NCBI RefSeq assembly: GCF_001306135.1
Contig: NZ_LGKP01000032.1
Coordinates: forward strand, 99,266-163,265
Reading direction: 5' to 3'
Source: Herpetosiphon geysericola
GTDB taxonomy: Bacteria > Chloroflexota > Chloroflexia > Chloroflexales > Herpetosiphonaceae
DNA length: 64,000 nt
Each line of letters starts with the position of its first letter. Positions within the stretch are counted from its first letter, which is position 1. Position numbers and translations under genes: made by a program. Positions 27,719-37,254 of this stretch are shown here, in pieces. Below the pieces are notes generated by a model. It saw nothing but the letters and a program-made list of their open reading frames with translations. It had not been told where the DNA came from and made no database searches.

Positions 27719-28853
27719 CTTTGGCTACGCCTTCATACAAACTGCGCAAGCGCTTGGCGATAACGCTCAAGGCAAATTCTTGCTGCACTCGTTGGCGGGC
27801 TGCTTGGCCCATCCGTTGGCGCGAGGCTTGATCGCCCAAAACCGCCAACAACGCTTGTTCTAGCGCTGGCTGATCGTCTGGCGGAATGATTAAGCCGTTT
27901 TGGCTATCGTCGATTGCATCGCGTGCGCCACCAACATCAGTAATGATAACTGCCAATTCGCTGGCCATAGCTTCGAGCATTGCCACCGAAAAGCCTTCAG
28001 CAATCGACGGTAGCACAAACACATCGGCTGCTTGCAAATAGGGTGGCACGTTATGCACCACGCCGCCAAAAATCACCCCAGGGCTGCTTTTCGCTTTGAG
28101 CGCTGCTTCCTCTGGCCCTTGCCCCAAAATCAACAAGTTTGCATCGGGATGTTTAGCCCGAATTGCTGGCCAAGCCTCAACCAAATAGCGCACCCGTTTT
28201 TCCTCGGAGAGCCGCCCAGCATAGAGCGTGATTGGGCCTTCAGTTGGCAAATTCAGTTCGCGGCGGAGCGCAACTTTAGCTTCAGCGCTGACAGGATGAT
28301 ATTTCTCAGGATCAACCCCGTTGGGCACATAATGCCGCCGTTTGGCTTCGATGCCCAAAATCTGATCAAATTCTTGATCGATTTCGCGGCTGATCGTGAA
28401 AAAAGCATCGGCAGTTTTAGTGATCCGCTCTAGCCGACCTTTGCCAAACGGGCGTTGTTGCATCCGCAGCACATCGCCAAGCGGCCCCGAACGATGCGCG
28501 GTCACGGCGTAGGGCAGGCCCAAGGCTTGTTTGGCCGCAATCGCTGTGGTTGCTGGCGAAAACATCTCGTGAGCATGGACCAAATTAGGCTTCAAACGCC
28601 AAAGCAAAGGAATTGCCGCTGCGGTGAAAACCAAGGCCGCAGTTGGCACTGGCCCAGGAATCGGCAAACGATGCACTGGAACATTTTCGATCATCTCAAA
28701 GGGCTTGAAGCCAGCGTAACGCCGGGTTAGTACGCTAATTGCCACGCCTTCGGCAGCCAAAAAAGGAGCCAAGGCCGCTAATTGGCGTTCAGCGCCACCG
28801 ATGCGCGGAAAATACCCTTGGATGATCATCGCTACGTGCAAGCTATCGTTCAT
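27714..28853 (-). CDS. Glycosyltransferase family 4
   Basis: A cytoplasmic GT-B retaining glycosyltransferase of 379 residues. The N-terminal domain opens with MIIQGYFPRIGGAERQL, where the glycine-rich loop binds the acceptor side. The C-terminal nucleotide-sugar domain has ITLYAGRLSEEKRV and the E-x7-E motif in PSIAEGFSVAMLEAMA. It overlaps the upstream glycosyltransferase gene by four bases and should add one sugar to the lipid-linked exopolysaccharide repeat unit. The sugar donor cannot be read from sequence. Confidence 0.93.
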   Translation of the reverse strand: MNDSLHVAMIIQGYFPRIGGAERQLAALAPFLAAEGVAISVLTRRYAGFKPFEMIENVPVHRLPIPGPVPTAALVFTAAAIPLLWRLKPNLVHAHEMFSPATTAIAAKQALGLPYAVTAHRSGPLGDVLRMQQRPFGKGRLERITKTADAFFTISREIDQEFDQILGIEAKRRHYVPNGVDPEKYHPVSAEAKVALRRELNLPTEGPITLYAGRLSEEKRVRYLVEAWPAIRAKHPDANLLILGQGPEEAALKAKSSPGVIFGGVVHNVPPYLQAADVFVLPSIAEGFSVAMLEAMASELAVIITDVGGARDAIDDSQNGLIIPPDDQPALEQALLAVLGDQASRQRMGQAARQRVQQEFALSVIAKRLRSLYEGVAKV

Positions 28854-29986
28854 GTGGAAACTGCCTCACGCTGGTCAACGCCCTCGTGGGCGGCGGTATA
28901 CAACGTTAATAATTGATCGACCCATGCGCTTGGGCTGTGATACTGTTCGATAATCGTTTGCGCTGCCTGTTGCATCTGCTGCATGTGGCTTGGCTCGCTC
29001 AACAATTGATTAATTGCCGCTGCCAGCGCTTGCTGATCGTGCGGCGCAACCGTCACGCCTGCTTGTTCGCGCACAACCTGCGGAATATCGCCAACCTTGG
29101 TCGCGACAATCGGCAAGCCTGCGGCCATGGCTTCAAGCACTGCAATCGGCAAGCCTTCGTTGGCCGATGAGCTGACAAACACATCAGCGCTGCGCAACAG
29201 CACTGGAATATCATCGCGTGCGCCGAGCAAATTGACGACCGCATGTAATTGATGTTCGTCAATCTTGGCCTCGATTTTAGGCCGCTGATCGCCTTCGCCA
29301 GCCAAAACCAAGCGCGCTTCGGGATGTTGTGGATGCACCAAGGCAAAGGCATCGATCAGGGTTGGCAAATCTTTGATCGCAGCAAAGCGCCCAACGTTAA
29401 TCAACATCGTCAAATCTGGATCGCCTAAAATTGCCTCGCGCGTGGCAATGCGTTGCTCGGCACTAATTTCTGGCACGGCAACCACCGCATTATGCACCAC
29501 ATGCAAGGTGCGATTGGGCATAATTGGCTGGTAGGCATCGCGAGTGGTATAGCCCACGGCAATAATTTGTTGGGCCAAAAAGCGCACAATCTGGGCTTCA
29601 AATTGCTGCTGGCGATTGGCAATCGAAGGGTCGAAGCCCGCCAAGTGCATGGTTGCAACCACCGGAATATTGGCCAAGCGAGCGGCCAAAATGCCCACCA
29701 CATTGCCATAGGTCAAATGAGTGTGGACGACGCTCACGCGATTGCGCCGCAACCAGCGGGTGAGTTGCCAAATGCGCTTGGGAGCCAGCATTTTGGGCGC
29801 AGCAAAGCGCACAACTTCAACGCCCAAACTATTCAGCCGTTCAACCAAGTTGCTGCCGCGATCTTCATCCTTGAGGCACACAACGCTGGTTTTGATCCCA
29901 CGGCGTTGGGCTTCGATGGCGAAGGTAACCAGCAATTGTTGCGCTCCACCACGATAGAGCGAATCGATGACCTGAACAACGTGCAT
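28850..29986 (-). CDS. Glycosyltransferase family 4
   Basis: The start at 29986 has GGAG six bases upstream and gives MHVVQVIDSLYRGGAQQLL, the expected GT4 N-terminus; an eight-codon extension is rejected. The donor domain shows LINVGRFAAIKDL, LVLAGEGDQRPKIE and the E-x7-E motif in SSSANEGLPIAVLEAMA. The 378-residue product is cytoplasmic. It begins one base after the flippase stop and overlaps the next gene by four bases, so the three genes are co-translated. Confidence 0.93.
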   Translation of the reverse strand: MHVVQVIDSLYRGGAQQLLVTFAIEAQRRGIKTSVVCLKDEDRGSNLVERLNSLGVEVVRFAAPKMLAPKRIWQLTRWLRRNRVSVVHTHLTYGNVVGILAARLANIPVVATMHLAGFDPSIANRQQQFEAQIVRFLAQQIIAVGYTTRDAYQPIMPNRTLHVVHNAVVAVPEISAEQRIATREAILGDPDLTMLINVGRFAAIKDLPTLIDAFALVHPQHPEARLVLAGEGDQRPKIEAKIDEHQLHAVVNLLGARDDIPVLLRSADVFVSSSANEGLPIAVLEAMAAGLPIVATKVGDIPQVVREQAGVTVAPHDQQALAAAINQLLSEPSHMQQMQQAAQTIIEQYHSPSAWVDQLLTLYTAAHEGVDQREAVST

Positions 29987-29987
29987 A

Positions 29988-31454
29988 TTATCTCCGTGCC
30001 ACCGCACCACGCAAGGTTTGGCCTGCTTGGGTCAAAACTTCGCGCTGGCCAAACCATAATGTTCCACCGTAGGAGCCGATACCAACCACGATCGCCGCCA
30101 AAAGTTGCAACCACGATGGCGTGTTTTGCAAAGCCAGCAGCGTCAAAATCAAACAAATACTCATCACCGCGCCAGCAAGAAAGGCTGGCTGGAAGGCGCT
30201 CAAAATCCGCCGAATTGGCATGTTGAGCACTTTGGCTGCAACCACCAAGTTGAGCGTGCTTCCCAAAAATGCTACCAAGGCGTGGGTGATGCCGACCGCT
30301 TGCAACGATTTAAATTGAGCAGCAGCAAACCACAAGGCTGGCACCAATACCACCAAACGTACAATCGAAAGCTTGGTCAAAATGCTGGTGCGATTTTGGG
30401 CTTTATACACATCGCCAACATTGTAACCCAGCGACAGAAACAGGGTATAAATTGCAATTGTGCGCATAATCGGCACGGTTTCAATCCACTTCACGCTCAG
30501 CAAGGTCAGCACAAACGGCTCAGCAGCAATCGCGATGCCCAACGAAAGCGGTACCGTGACTAAAGCGACATAGCGTGAAGCAATAAAAAAGCCCTGTTGC
30601 AAGCCCGCCGGATCATCGCGCAAGCGGCTGTACAAGGGATACAACACATTCGCCAGGGCAATACAAATTTGCATCACCATCAAATCGGGAAAGCGAAAGC
30701 CGTTGGTATAGACGCCCAGCTTTTCATCGCCAAGGTAGCGCCCAACCAGCAAATAATCGGTTTGAGCTAGCATCACGGCCAAGCCATTGACAGCTACAAT
30801 ATTGCTGCCAAATCCCAACAGTGGTTTGATAACCGCACGATCAAGTTTCAAGCTAGGCCGCCATGGGTTGACCATCCAATAGGCGATGACCCCACAGGCC
30901 GAGCCGCCTAATTGGCCCCAAACCAAGCTCCACGCGCCCATGCCAGCTAAAGCACAGCCAATCGAAATTGCGCCTTTGCTGCTGACTTGAATCAGATCAG
31001 GGATAAAGCGCTTTTTGAATTGCATGCGTTTGCGCAGCAAGGCATCGTGGATATTGCGCAAAGCAAACAGCGGGAAGCTCAAGCCCAATGCGCGAATAAT
31101 CGGAATTACATCAGGATTGTTTTGCAAAAAATAGGTCGCGACAATTGGTGCTGCCAGCCATGTGAGGCTGAAAAGGGTAAGGGCAATGCCACAGCCAAGC
31201 CAAAATGCCGTGTTTGCTGCATCCTCGTCAGCCTGATAAATCACCGCCGAGCCAATCCCCAGATCTTGCATCACCTCTAGAAAGGCGATGACGGTCAGGC
31301 CCATGCCAACCAAGCCATACTCAGCTTTGGTGACAAAATAGGCCAAAATCACCGTGGTGATAAAAATCAGAATTTTGCCGCCATAAGTGGCGGCATACGA
31401 CCATAACGTATTGCGAGCAGCGCTCTGTACAATCGTCTCAGGCTGTTTCGCCAT
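29988..31454 (-). CDS. Wzx-type oligosaccharide flippase
   Basis: This polytopic membrane protein of about 488 residues belongs to the MOP/polysaccharide-transport superfamily that flips undecaprenyl-linked repeat units. The N-terminus (RNTLWSYAATYGGKILIFITTV) and SFPLFALRNIHDALLRKRMQFKKRF match the lipopolysaccharide biosynthesis flippase family, and about 12-14 helices follow. The start at 31454 follows a GAGG and overlaps the polymerase gene end by 17 bases. Together with the Wzy-type and Wzz-type genes it defines a Wzx/Wzy-dependent export route. Confidence 0.92.
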   Translation of the reverse strand: MAKQPETIVQSAARNTLWSYAATYGGKILIFITTVILAYFVTKAEYGLVGMGLTVIAFLEVMQDLGIGSAVIYQADEDAANTAFWLGCGIALTLFSLTWLAAPIVATYFLQNNPDVIPIIRALGLSFPLFALRNIHDALLRKRMQFKKRFIPDLIQVSSKGAISIGCALAGMGAWSLVWGQLGGSACGVIAYWMVNPWRPSLKLDRAVIKPLLGFGSNIVAVNGLAVMLAQTDYLLVGRYLGDEKLGVYTNGFRFPDLMVMQICIALANVLYPLYSRLRDDPAGLQQGFFIASRYVALVTVPLSLGIAIAAEPFVLTLLSVKWIETVPIMRTIAIYTLFLSLGYNVGDVYKAQNRTSILTKLSIVRLVVLVPALWFAAAQFKSLQAVGITHALVAFLGSTLNLVVAAKVLNMPIRRILSAFQPAFLAGAVMSICLILTLLALQNTPSWLQLLAAIVVGIGSYGGTLWFGQREVLTQAGQTLRGAVARR

Positions 31455-32943
31455 TTGGTTGCGCCTCGCGATAGTCTTCATAAGCTTTGTTGGCGACGTT
31501 GGGAATTGCATAGGCGATCGCGATCAGAATCCAAAAGAAGCGTGGGTAGGATAGTTGCAGGAAAATTCCCGCAATCATATAGCCAACCAAGCCTGCTTGG
31601 AAGCCAAAGACTAAGCCATCAAAATCATCCATTTTGATTTCGCGGAACTTCTTGCGCGCCTTGTTCATATCGCGGAACAACACCCACATCATGGCCCCAA
31701 ACACCGAAAGCCCAAACAGGCCTTTTTCGGTCAGAATTTCGAGGTACATATTATGCGGCGCTTGGTCCCAGCGACTGTTATCGAGGCCTAAATCACGGGC
31801 ATATTCTTGGTAGTGATTGCCAAAATTGCCCACGCCCAAGCCAAATACTGGATTCGCCAAGAACATGCGGATGCCTGCTTGTTGGGCGCTCGAACGCCCG
31901 CGGAACGAGGCTTCGTTGCGCACATCTTCCTTGGCTAAGCCAGGAATTGCCTCGGGAATGGTTTCGAGCCGCGCAATATACGAAGCTGGCAAGGTCGGCA
32001 CAATCACAATGGCCAAGGCCACAATAATAATCACTGACATCAGCTTTGGTGGCCGTCGAATAAACATCAACAAGCTGGCAAACGCCAACGAGAGAAACGC
32101 CCCGCGACTGAACGAGAAGAAAATCGAGGCCATGCAGACGCTCAACTGCCAAATTGCAAACCAGCGTAATTTCTTATTTTTTTCATTCCACAAGCGATCC
32201 ATGCCCAGCGGAATCAGCGTGAGCAACACTTGCGAATAGAAGTTGGGGTCACCGATTGGCCCGGCAATCCGGTAATCATCTTCAACGCCAGAGACGATTT
32301 GCATTTTGCCAGCTTTGGCAAAGCCCAAATAATCGTTTTCGAAGGTGCCAGTTAATTGCTGCCAGGTGGTGATCGAAGCCATAAAAATGCCCGCAAACAA
32401 GAGTGCCCACATCGAACGATGCAGCATCTTGGGCGAACGCATCATCATCACCACCACCACCACGATAATTGCATCTTTGAAGTAGCTCACCACGCCGTTT
32501 TTGACCCGCAGCACATCATCTGCATACAGAAACGTGGCTACCCCAACCATGCCATAGATAAAAATCCAGACCGCTGGTTTGAGCCATGGTTCGGGCTTTT
32601 GGTTATAGAGCATCCAGCGCATGAAAATAATTAAAAAGAGCAGCGCTAAAAATGGTTGGGCAGTCGAAGGCGCACCATTGCGCACCATCACATCGGAAAA
32701 CCGGGTGTAGCTCATAAAAACCAGCGCCAACAAGCCCCATTCGCTGTTGCGCATTGTCACCATTGCGGCGGCGGCCCCGCCAAAGAGCAGCACCAATTTC
32801 AACGGGTTATCGAAAACTGCCAAGGCGGCAGCAACCCCAGCCCCACCAGCGATCGCCAAACATGCAAAGATGATATTCATCCATTTGCTGTTAAAAAAAT
32901 CTGGTTGGCTGCTTGGCTCTTCTTGTGGTGTGTTGACCAGCAT
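31438..32943 (-). CDS. O-antigen ligase/Wzy-type polymerase
   Basis: About 501 residues with 10-12 membrane helices. The start at 32943 has GAGG upstream. The conserved large periplasmic-type loop contains RSSAQQAGIRMFLANPVFGLG and then the Wzy_C signature PHNMYLEILTEKGLFGL. In this context it most likely polymerises repeat units flipped by the neighbouring Wzx. A ligase role cannot be excluded from sequence, but a monoderm host has no lipid A to accept O-antigen. Confidence 0.88.
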   Translation of the reverse strand: MLVNTPQEEPSSQPDFFNSKWMNIIFACLAIAGGAGVAAALAVFDNPLKLVLLFGGAAAAMVTMRNSEWGLLALVFMSYTRFSDVMVRNGAPSTAQPFLALLFLIIFMRWMLYNQKPEPWLKPAVWIFIYGMVGVATFLYADDVLRVKNGVVSYFKDAIIVVVVVMMMRSPKMLHRSMWALLFAGIFMASITTWQQLTGTFENDYLGFAKAGKMQIVSGVEDDYRIAGPIGDPNFYSQVLLTLIPLGMDRLWNEKNKKLRWFAIWQLSVCMASIFFSFSRGAFLSLAFASLLMFIRRPPKLMSVIIIVALAIVIVPTLPASYIARLETIPEAIPGLAKEDVRNEASFRGRSSAQQAGIRMFLANPVFGLGVGNFGNHYQEYARDLGLDNSRWDQAPHNMYLEILTEKGLFGLSVFGAMMWVLFRDMNKARKKFREIKMDDFDGLVFGFQAGLVGYMIAGIFLQLSYPRFFWILIAIAYAIPNVANKAYEDYREAQPNGETA

Positions 32944-32996
32944 AATGACCTCGTTGCTGCACGGCATGCATTTCACGCCGTGCAGGTTGGTTTAAG

Positions 32997-34100
32997 TTAG
33001 GCCGGTTGTTCGACGGCAGAGAAGAGCACGTTCTTTTCGCCACTGCGATACGAGCGGGTCAAGGCGGCTTCAGCTTCTTCGACTAATTGACCATAGGCCA
33101 TGTTGTTGCGACGAGTCGCGCCCCCAGCGTAAGGCGTGAGTTTTACCACCACATCGTCAATTCCGGTTTCAACAGGCTGATCAAGCGCGTTCAAAATCCG
33201 GTCGAGCGTGCGGGTGGCGGCAATTTCTGGGGTTTCAGGCAGCAATATCGAGAAGGTGGTGTTATCCCAGCGCCCAATAATATCGTTGCCACGCAATTCG
33301 TTGCGCAACACATTTTTGGCGTGACGCAGGACGCGCTGCACCACGGGCGCAGGCATACTATCAATCACATCTTGCATGCCATCGAGATAAACTAAGCCCA
33401 ACGAGGCGATGGAACTGCGTGCAAGCGCATCTTTGGCTTGTTGGTCGAAGTGGCGTCGTGTGAAGGCCGTCGAAACCGCATCGATTGTGCTGCGGCGGCG
33501 CAGAGCTTCCAACGGTGTTTTCAATTGGGCTTGGACAATTGCGATAATTGCCCCAACCACTGCGCCCAAAATCAAGGCCAAGGTGGTATCACGCACAGGC
33601 TTGGGGCTTTGGGGAACCGATGAAGGCAAGGCTGGGTCAAGCACGGTCAGGCTATAGCTGGGGTATTTTTGGTCAACAAAATCGATGGTGCGTTGCGCCA
33701 AGCTGTTGGCCAACAGCGCGGTGGTCTTTGCATCAGGCCCATCAACATAGACCTCCAAAACATTAGCTTCGGGAACTGTGACTGCATTGTTTTTATAGCG
33801 CACGACTTCGCTTGGCGGCAAATTCAGGCCGCCGCCGGTTTCCTTGAACGGGCTGCCGCTATTGAGAATTTCGGCAATCGTGTTGACGATTGTACGGTTT
33901 TGCAAGGTGGTAACGCTATATAATTCTTGGCCGCTATCAACGCGGGCCAAGTTTGGGCTGAGCAACAGCCGCGTGCGCGTGCGGTACTCAGGCTCGGTTA
34001 CATAAGAGCGGGCAAGCGCCAAGGTTGCCCCAGTTAATGCTGCCAGAGCGATCAGCCACCAGCCGCGCCCTAACATTCGAAGATAATGACGAAATTCCAT
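32997..34100 (-). CDS. Wzz chain-length regulator fused to a degenerate GGDEF domain
   Basis: The start at 34100 gives MEFRHYLRMLGRGWW, the usual Wzz opening, with an AAGGAA ribosome site. Residues 1-190 form a Wzz domain: membrane helix (about 13-33), extracytoplasmic part, proline-rich segment (PALPSSVPQSPKP) and second helix (172-190). Instead of the tyrosine kinase found in many Wzc proteins, residues 205-360 have a GGDEF layout: STAFTRRHF matches LTGLxNRRxF, LGLVYLDGM the first acidic strand, and GRWDNTTFSILLPET the active-site hairpin. The GGDEF motif is replaced by DNTTF (279-283), so cyclase activity is not expected. It may sense c-di-GMP or act as a scaffold. It precedes the polymerase gene. 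Confidence 0.85.
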   Translation of the reverse strand: MEFRHYLRMLGRGWWLIALAALTGATLALARSYVTEPEYRTRTRLLLSPNLARVDSGQELYSVTTLQNRTIVNTIAEILNSGSPFKETGGGLNLPPSEVVRYKNNAVTVPEANVLEVYVDGPDAKTTALLANSLAQRTIDFVDQKYPSYSLTVLDPALPSSVPQSPKPVRDTTLALILGAVVGAIIAIVQAQLKTPLEALRRRSTIDAVSTAFTRRHFDQQAKDALARSSIASLGLVYLDGMQDVIDSMPAPVVQRVLRHAKNVLRNELRGNDIIGRWDNTTFSILLPETPEIAATRTLDRILNALDQPVETGIDDVVVKLTPYAGGATRRNNMAYGQLVEEAEAALTRSYRSGEKNVLFSAVEQPA

Positions 34101-34135
34101 AGCAACAGTTCCTTTGTTGCAGCGCCGACTGCTGG

Positions 34136-35269
34136 CTAGGCCATGCGCTGCGTTGGTTGAATAGTTGAAAGAATAGCAGCCCGAATGCGATCGCCAACGC
34201 GATCCCAAGTAAATTCACGATGCGCGAGTTGGTAGCCAGCTTCACCAAACTCGCGACAGCGTTCTGGGTGATCCAATAAATCACTTAAATACGTGGTCAA
34301 GCTATCAACATCGCCAGGTTCAATCAGATAGCCCGTTTGGCCATGCAGCACGCGGTCGGGCAGGCCGCCACTGTTGGCCGAAATAATCGGTAATTTATAC
34401 ATTGCCGCTTCGGTGAAGGCAATTCCTGCTGGCTCGATTCTGCTTGGCATGCAAAAAATCGTCGCCTCACGGAAGTGTTGCACCACTTCTTCACGCGGCA
34501 CGCGCCCAATAATTTGGCAATTGGGCAAATCAAGCTCTGGCGTGCATCCCACGATGGTTAATGTTGCGTCTGGATGCTGGGTTTGGATGCGCTTGAAGGC
34601 TTCGGCAACTTCTGGCCCGCCTTTGCGCTCCCATTCTACTCCAACAAATAAGATTCGTTTGGCGGCGTAATCTTTATTGGTTGGTGGGTCTATTTTAACA
34701 TTAATACCTGTATAGACACACTCGGCTTTTTCAGCAGGATAGTTGTAATCTTCAATTGCTGAATTGCGGGCAAAATTGCTGGCAAAAAAGATTTTGCTTG
34801 CATTGCGATAAATCTCAGGCTCAATCGCCGCGCGCCATTCGGCTGAGTATTGAATTTTGCTAGGATCAAAAAGTTTGTAGCGCCAGTTGGCGCGCAAGGT
34901 GTGGTCGGTATAGATAAAATGCGGCAAGCCAGCCACACTTGCATCAAAAAAGGTTTGGGTCTGAAAAGCAAAAGCATAATCACGCGGATTAAAGCGTTGT
35001 TGAACCAGTTTTTTGATCCGTTTGCCAATCCAGCGTGTAACAAATAAATGTGGGTTGGGCTGCTTCTTGCCAGCCAAAATCTCGCGGCCATATTCCTTGT
35101 AAACGGCGGCCATCGCCAACAGATACAAATGTGGATTATGTTTAAGCCAATCTTTAAAATCGAAAACCTCGAGCGTATATTCAGGAAATACCCGCTTGAA
35201 TTGAGCGATCAGATTGGGATTAATAAACGAAAAATCGCGAATTTTGAGAAAAGCAATCTTTTGGGGCAT
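34136..35269 (-). CDS. Glycosyltransferase family 4
   Basis: The 377-residue product starts at 35269 (MPQKIAFLKIRDFSFIN), shortly after an AGGAG. The N-terminal domain is unusual for GT4, with many Lys/Arg/Phe residues and no glycine-rich acceptor loop. The C-terminal donor domain is clear: RILFVGVEWERKGGPEVAEAF, LTIVGCTPEL and the E-x7-E region PSRIEPAGIAFTEAAMY. Seventeen bases separate it from the upstream glycosyltransferase gene. It probably transfers one sugar in repeat-unit assembly. Confidence 0.9.
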   Translation of the reverse strand: MPQKIAFLKIRDFSFINPNLIAQFKRVFPEYTLEVFDFKDWLKHNPHLYLLAMAAVYKEYGREILAGKKQPNPHLFVTRWIGKRIKKLVQQRFNPRDYAFAFQTQTFFDASVAGLPHFIYTDHTLRANWRYKLFDPSKIQYSAEWRAAIEPEIYRNASKIFFASNFARNSAIEDYNYPAEKAECVYTGINVKIDPPTNKDYAAKRILFVGVEWERKGGPEVAEAFKRIQTQHPDATLTIVGCTPELDLPNCQIIGRVPREEVVQHFREATIFCMPSRIEPAGIAFTEAAMYKLPIISANSGGLPDRVLHGQTGYLIEPGDVDSLTTYLSDLLDHPERCREFGEAGYQLAHREFTWDRVGDRIRAAILSTIQPTQRMA

Positions 35270-35286
35270 TCCTGCTGCTCCTAGGT

Positions 35287-36534
35287 TTAGGCATTGCGTT
35301 GAATTGGTCGTTGCAAAGCGGGATTTACGGCGAGTAAGGTTTCGGAAAGTTGCTCGACACAAGTTACCAAATTGAAATCGCTTTGCACCAGTTCGCGGCC
35401 ACGCGCTGCATAGCGCGCTGCTTCCTCAGGGTTATCGCGCACGTAGAGCAGTTGGTCGGCCAAGGCAGCGGCGTTGGCTGGTGGCACGAGATAGCCAGTT
35501 TCGCCGGGGCGCACCAGTTCGGGAATGCCCGACATCCGCGAGGCCACAACTGGTAATTCGCAGGCCAAGGCTTCCATCAACGATACAGGAACACCTTCCA
35601 TCTTGCCTGCTGGGGTAATGATGCTTGCTTGCACATAGCAATCAGCAGTTGCTAATAGCTCGCGCACAGCGGTTTCTGGCTGTGGGCCAAGCAATTCGAC
35701 CATGCCCGTTAATTGTTTTTCGGCAATCAATTGCTCAAGCATTGGTTTATCTTCGCCGCCGCCAATAATGCGGCAGCGGAAGTTTACGCCACGGTCGCGC
35801 AAGAAGCTGCATGCCTGAATCAAGAATGGATGACCTTTGTAATCTTGCAGGCTGCCAGTGGTCAAAATTTCGAAGCGTTCGCCTGCTGGCTTTGGTTGCG
35901 GTTGATAGCGCTCTGGGCGAATGCCACAATGCACAATATGAATCCGATCGCGTACCCATTCGCCTAGTTTTTCAACCAAAAATTCGCGGTGGAATTCAGC
36001 GATGGCAATAATTGCGCTGGCTCCGCGAGCTTTGGTTGGCAGCATCGCTCGATTCACAAAAATATCGTGGCCATGGACTGTGAACGAATAGGGAATGCCC
36101 GTTAATCGATTGATAATCCACGCCGCGAAGGCAGGATAGGTTGCATAATGGCAATGAATATGCGCAATCTGTTGCTCCTGCATATGCTTGGCGAGCGTGA
36201 TGGCTTTGGGAATCAAGGCCAGTTTGCGCACTAATTCGCTTGGGCTGTTGGCGCTTTCGGCCACCGTTTTGGCCACGATGCCGCCAGTTTTGAGCGGTTG
36301 TTTGGCCAAGCGTTGCAGGCTACTCAGCGCAACATGCGGCGAGATAAACGGCTGCGCCTGCGCCTGTGGAATCCAGCGCTTCGCTTCATCGTGCACAACT
36401 GCCTGTTGTTGCAACATCAACGGAAACAGCTTCACATCCCAGCCCAAGCGCTCCATTTCGAGCATTTCACGCAGAATAAACGTTTCCGACAAATGTGGGA
36501 AACGTGACATCATGTAAGCAATTGGTTGTGGCAC
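35287..36534 (-). CDS. Glycosyltransferase family 4
   Basis: I place the start at GTG 36534, giving VPQPIAYMMSRFPHLSETFILREM, the typical N-terminus of colanic-acid-type GT4 enzymes. This start overlaps the stop of the upstream sugar transferase gene (TAGTG), which supports coupling; the upstream extension reads through that gene. Donor-domain motifs are ILTTGSLQDYKGHPFLI, CRIIGGGEDKPMLEQL and E-x7-E in PAGKMEGVPVSLMEALA. The product is about 415 residues and cytoplasmic. Confidence 0.9.
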   Translation of the reverse strand: MPQPIAYMMSRFPHLSETFILREMLEMERLGWDVKLFPLMLQQQAVVHDEAKRWIPQAQAQPFISPHVALSSLQRLAKQPLKTGGIVAKTVAESANSPSELVRKLALIPKAITLAKHMQEQQIAHIHCHYATYPAFAAWIINRLTGIPYSFTVHGHDIFVNRAMLPTKARGASAIIAIAEFHREFLVEKLGEWVRDRIHIVHCGIRPERYQPQPKPAGERFEILTTGSLQDYKGHPFLIQACSFLRDRGVNFRCRIIGGGEDKPMLEQLIAEKQLTGMVELLGPQPETAVRELLATADCYVQASIITPAGKMEGVPVSLMEALACELPVVASRMSGIPELVRPGETGYLVPPANAAALADQLLYVRDNPEEAARYAARGRELVQSDFNLVTCVEQLSETLLAVNPALQRPIQRNA

Positions 36535-37220
36535 TAATGCGCACCCCGCTGCTTCAACACGGCTGGGATGGTGCGGAACAGAATCTGAATATCGATCCAC
36601 AAGCAGCGGCGCTCGATATAGGCAATATCCAAAAGCAAGCGATCATGGAATTCGGTGCTGGCGCGACCGAATAATTGCCAAAGCCCAGTCAAACCTGGTT
36701 GCACATCGAGGCGCTCGGTTTGCCACAAGTCGTAGGTGTGGGCGCCAAACGAGGTTGGGCGCGGGCCGACAAGGCTCATCTCGCCTTTGATCACATTGAG
36801 CAACTGAGGCAGCTCATCGAGGCTGGTTTTGCGCAAAAACTTGCCAACCTTAGTGATGCGCGGATCGTTGCTAATTTTGAAATCGGGCCATTGCAGCTCG
36901 TTGAGGTGCATCAACTGCTTTTTCATTTCCTCAGCGTTGGGCACCATTGTGCGAAATTTATACATGCGGAAGGTGCGTCCGCCCTTGCCTGTGCGTTTTT
37001 GGGTAAACATGATCGGCCCGTTGGGCGAATCGATTTTAATCAAAATGGCACATAAGAGGAAGAATGGCAGCAAAAATGGCATGGCCAATAATAAAATCAA
37101 CAAATCCATCGCTCGTTTATTAATCAAATAGATCTTGCGAGCCATTGGTGAGCGATTGGGTTGAACTTGAAACAGCCAGGCATAGGCTGGATTTTCACGA
37201 TAATTGAGTGAAGAAGCCAT
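36534..37220 (-). CDS. Undecaprenyl-phosphate sugar phosphotransferase
   Basis: This priming enzyme transfers a sugar-1-phosphate to undecaprenyl phosphate to start repeat-unit synthesis. The 228-residue product is the short form: one membrane hairpin (KRAMDLLILLLAMPFLLPFFL), then the conserved block KRTGKGGRTFRMYKFRTM, the catalytic KTSLDELPQLLNVIKGEMS and VGPRP, and VQPGLTGLWQLFGR. The start at 37220 has AGGAA upstream. Length variants with an extra N-terminal domain exist; this one has none. It is the first enzyme gene of the cluster. Confidence 0.95.
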   Translation of the reverse strand: MASSLNYRENPAYAWLFQVQPNRSPMARKIYLINKRAMDLLILLLAMPFLLPFFLLCAILIKIDSPNGPIMFTQKRTGKGGRTFRMYKFRTMVPNAEEMKKQLMHLNELQWPDFKISNDPRITKVGKFLRKTSLDELPQLLNVIKGEMSLVGPRPTSFGAHTYDLWQTERLDVQPGLTGLWQLFGRASTEFHDRLLLDIAYIERRCLWIDIQILFRTIPAVLKQRGAH

Positions 37221-37254
37221 GACGGTTCCTTTCTGCACGCTGCATGGTGGCGCT

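Noticed and set aside
29453..30226. Long open frame (257 codons) on the plus strand across a glycosyltransferase and the flippase
   Set aside because: It spans two real minus-strand genes and has no ribosome site or family motif.
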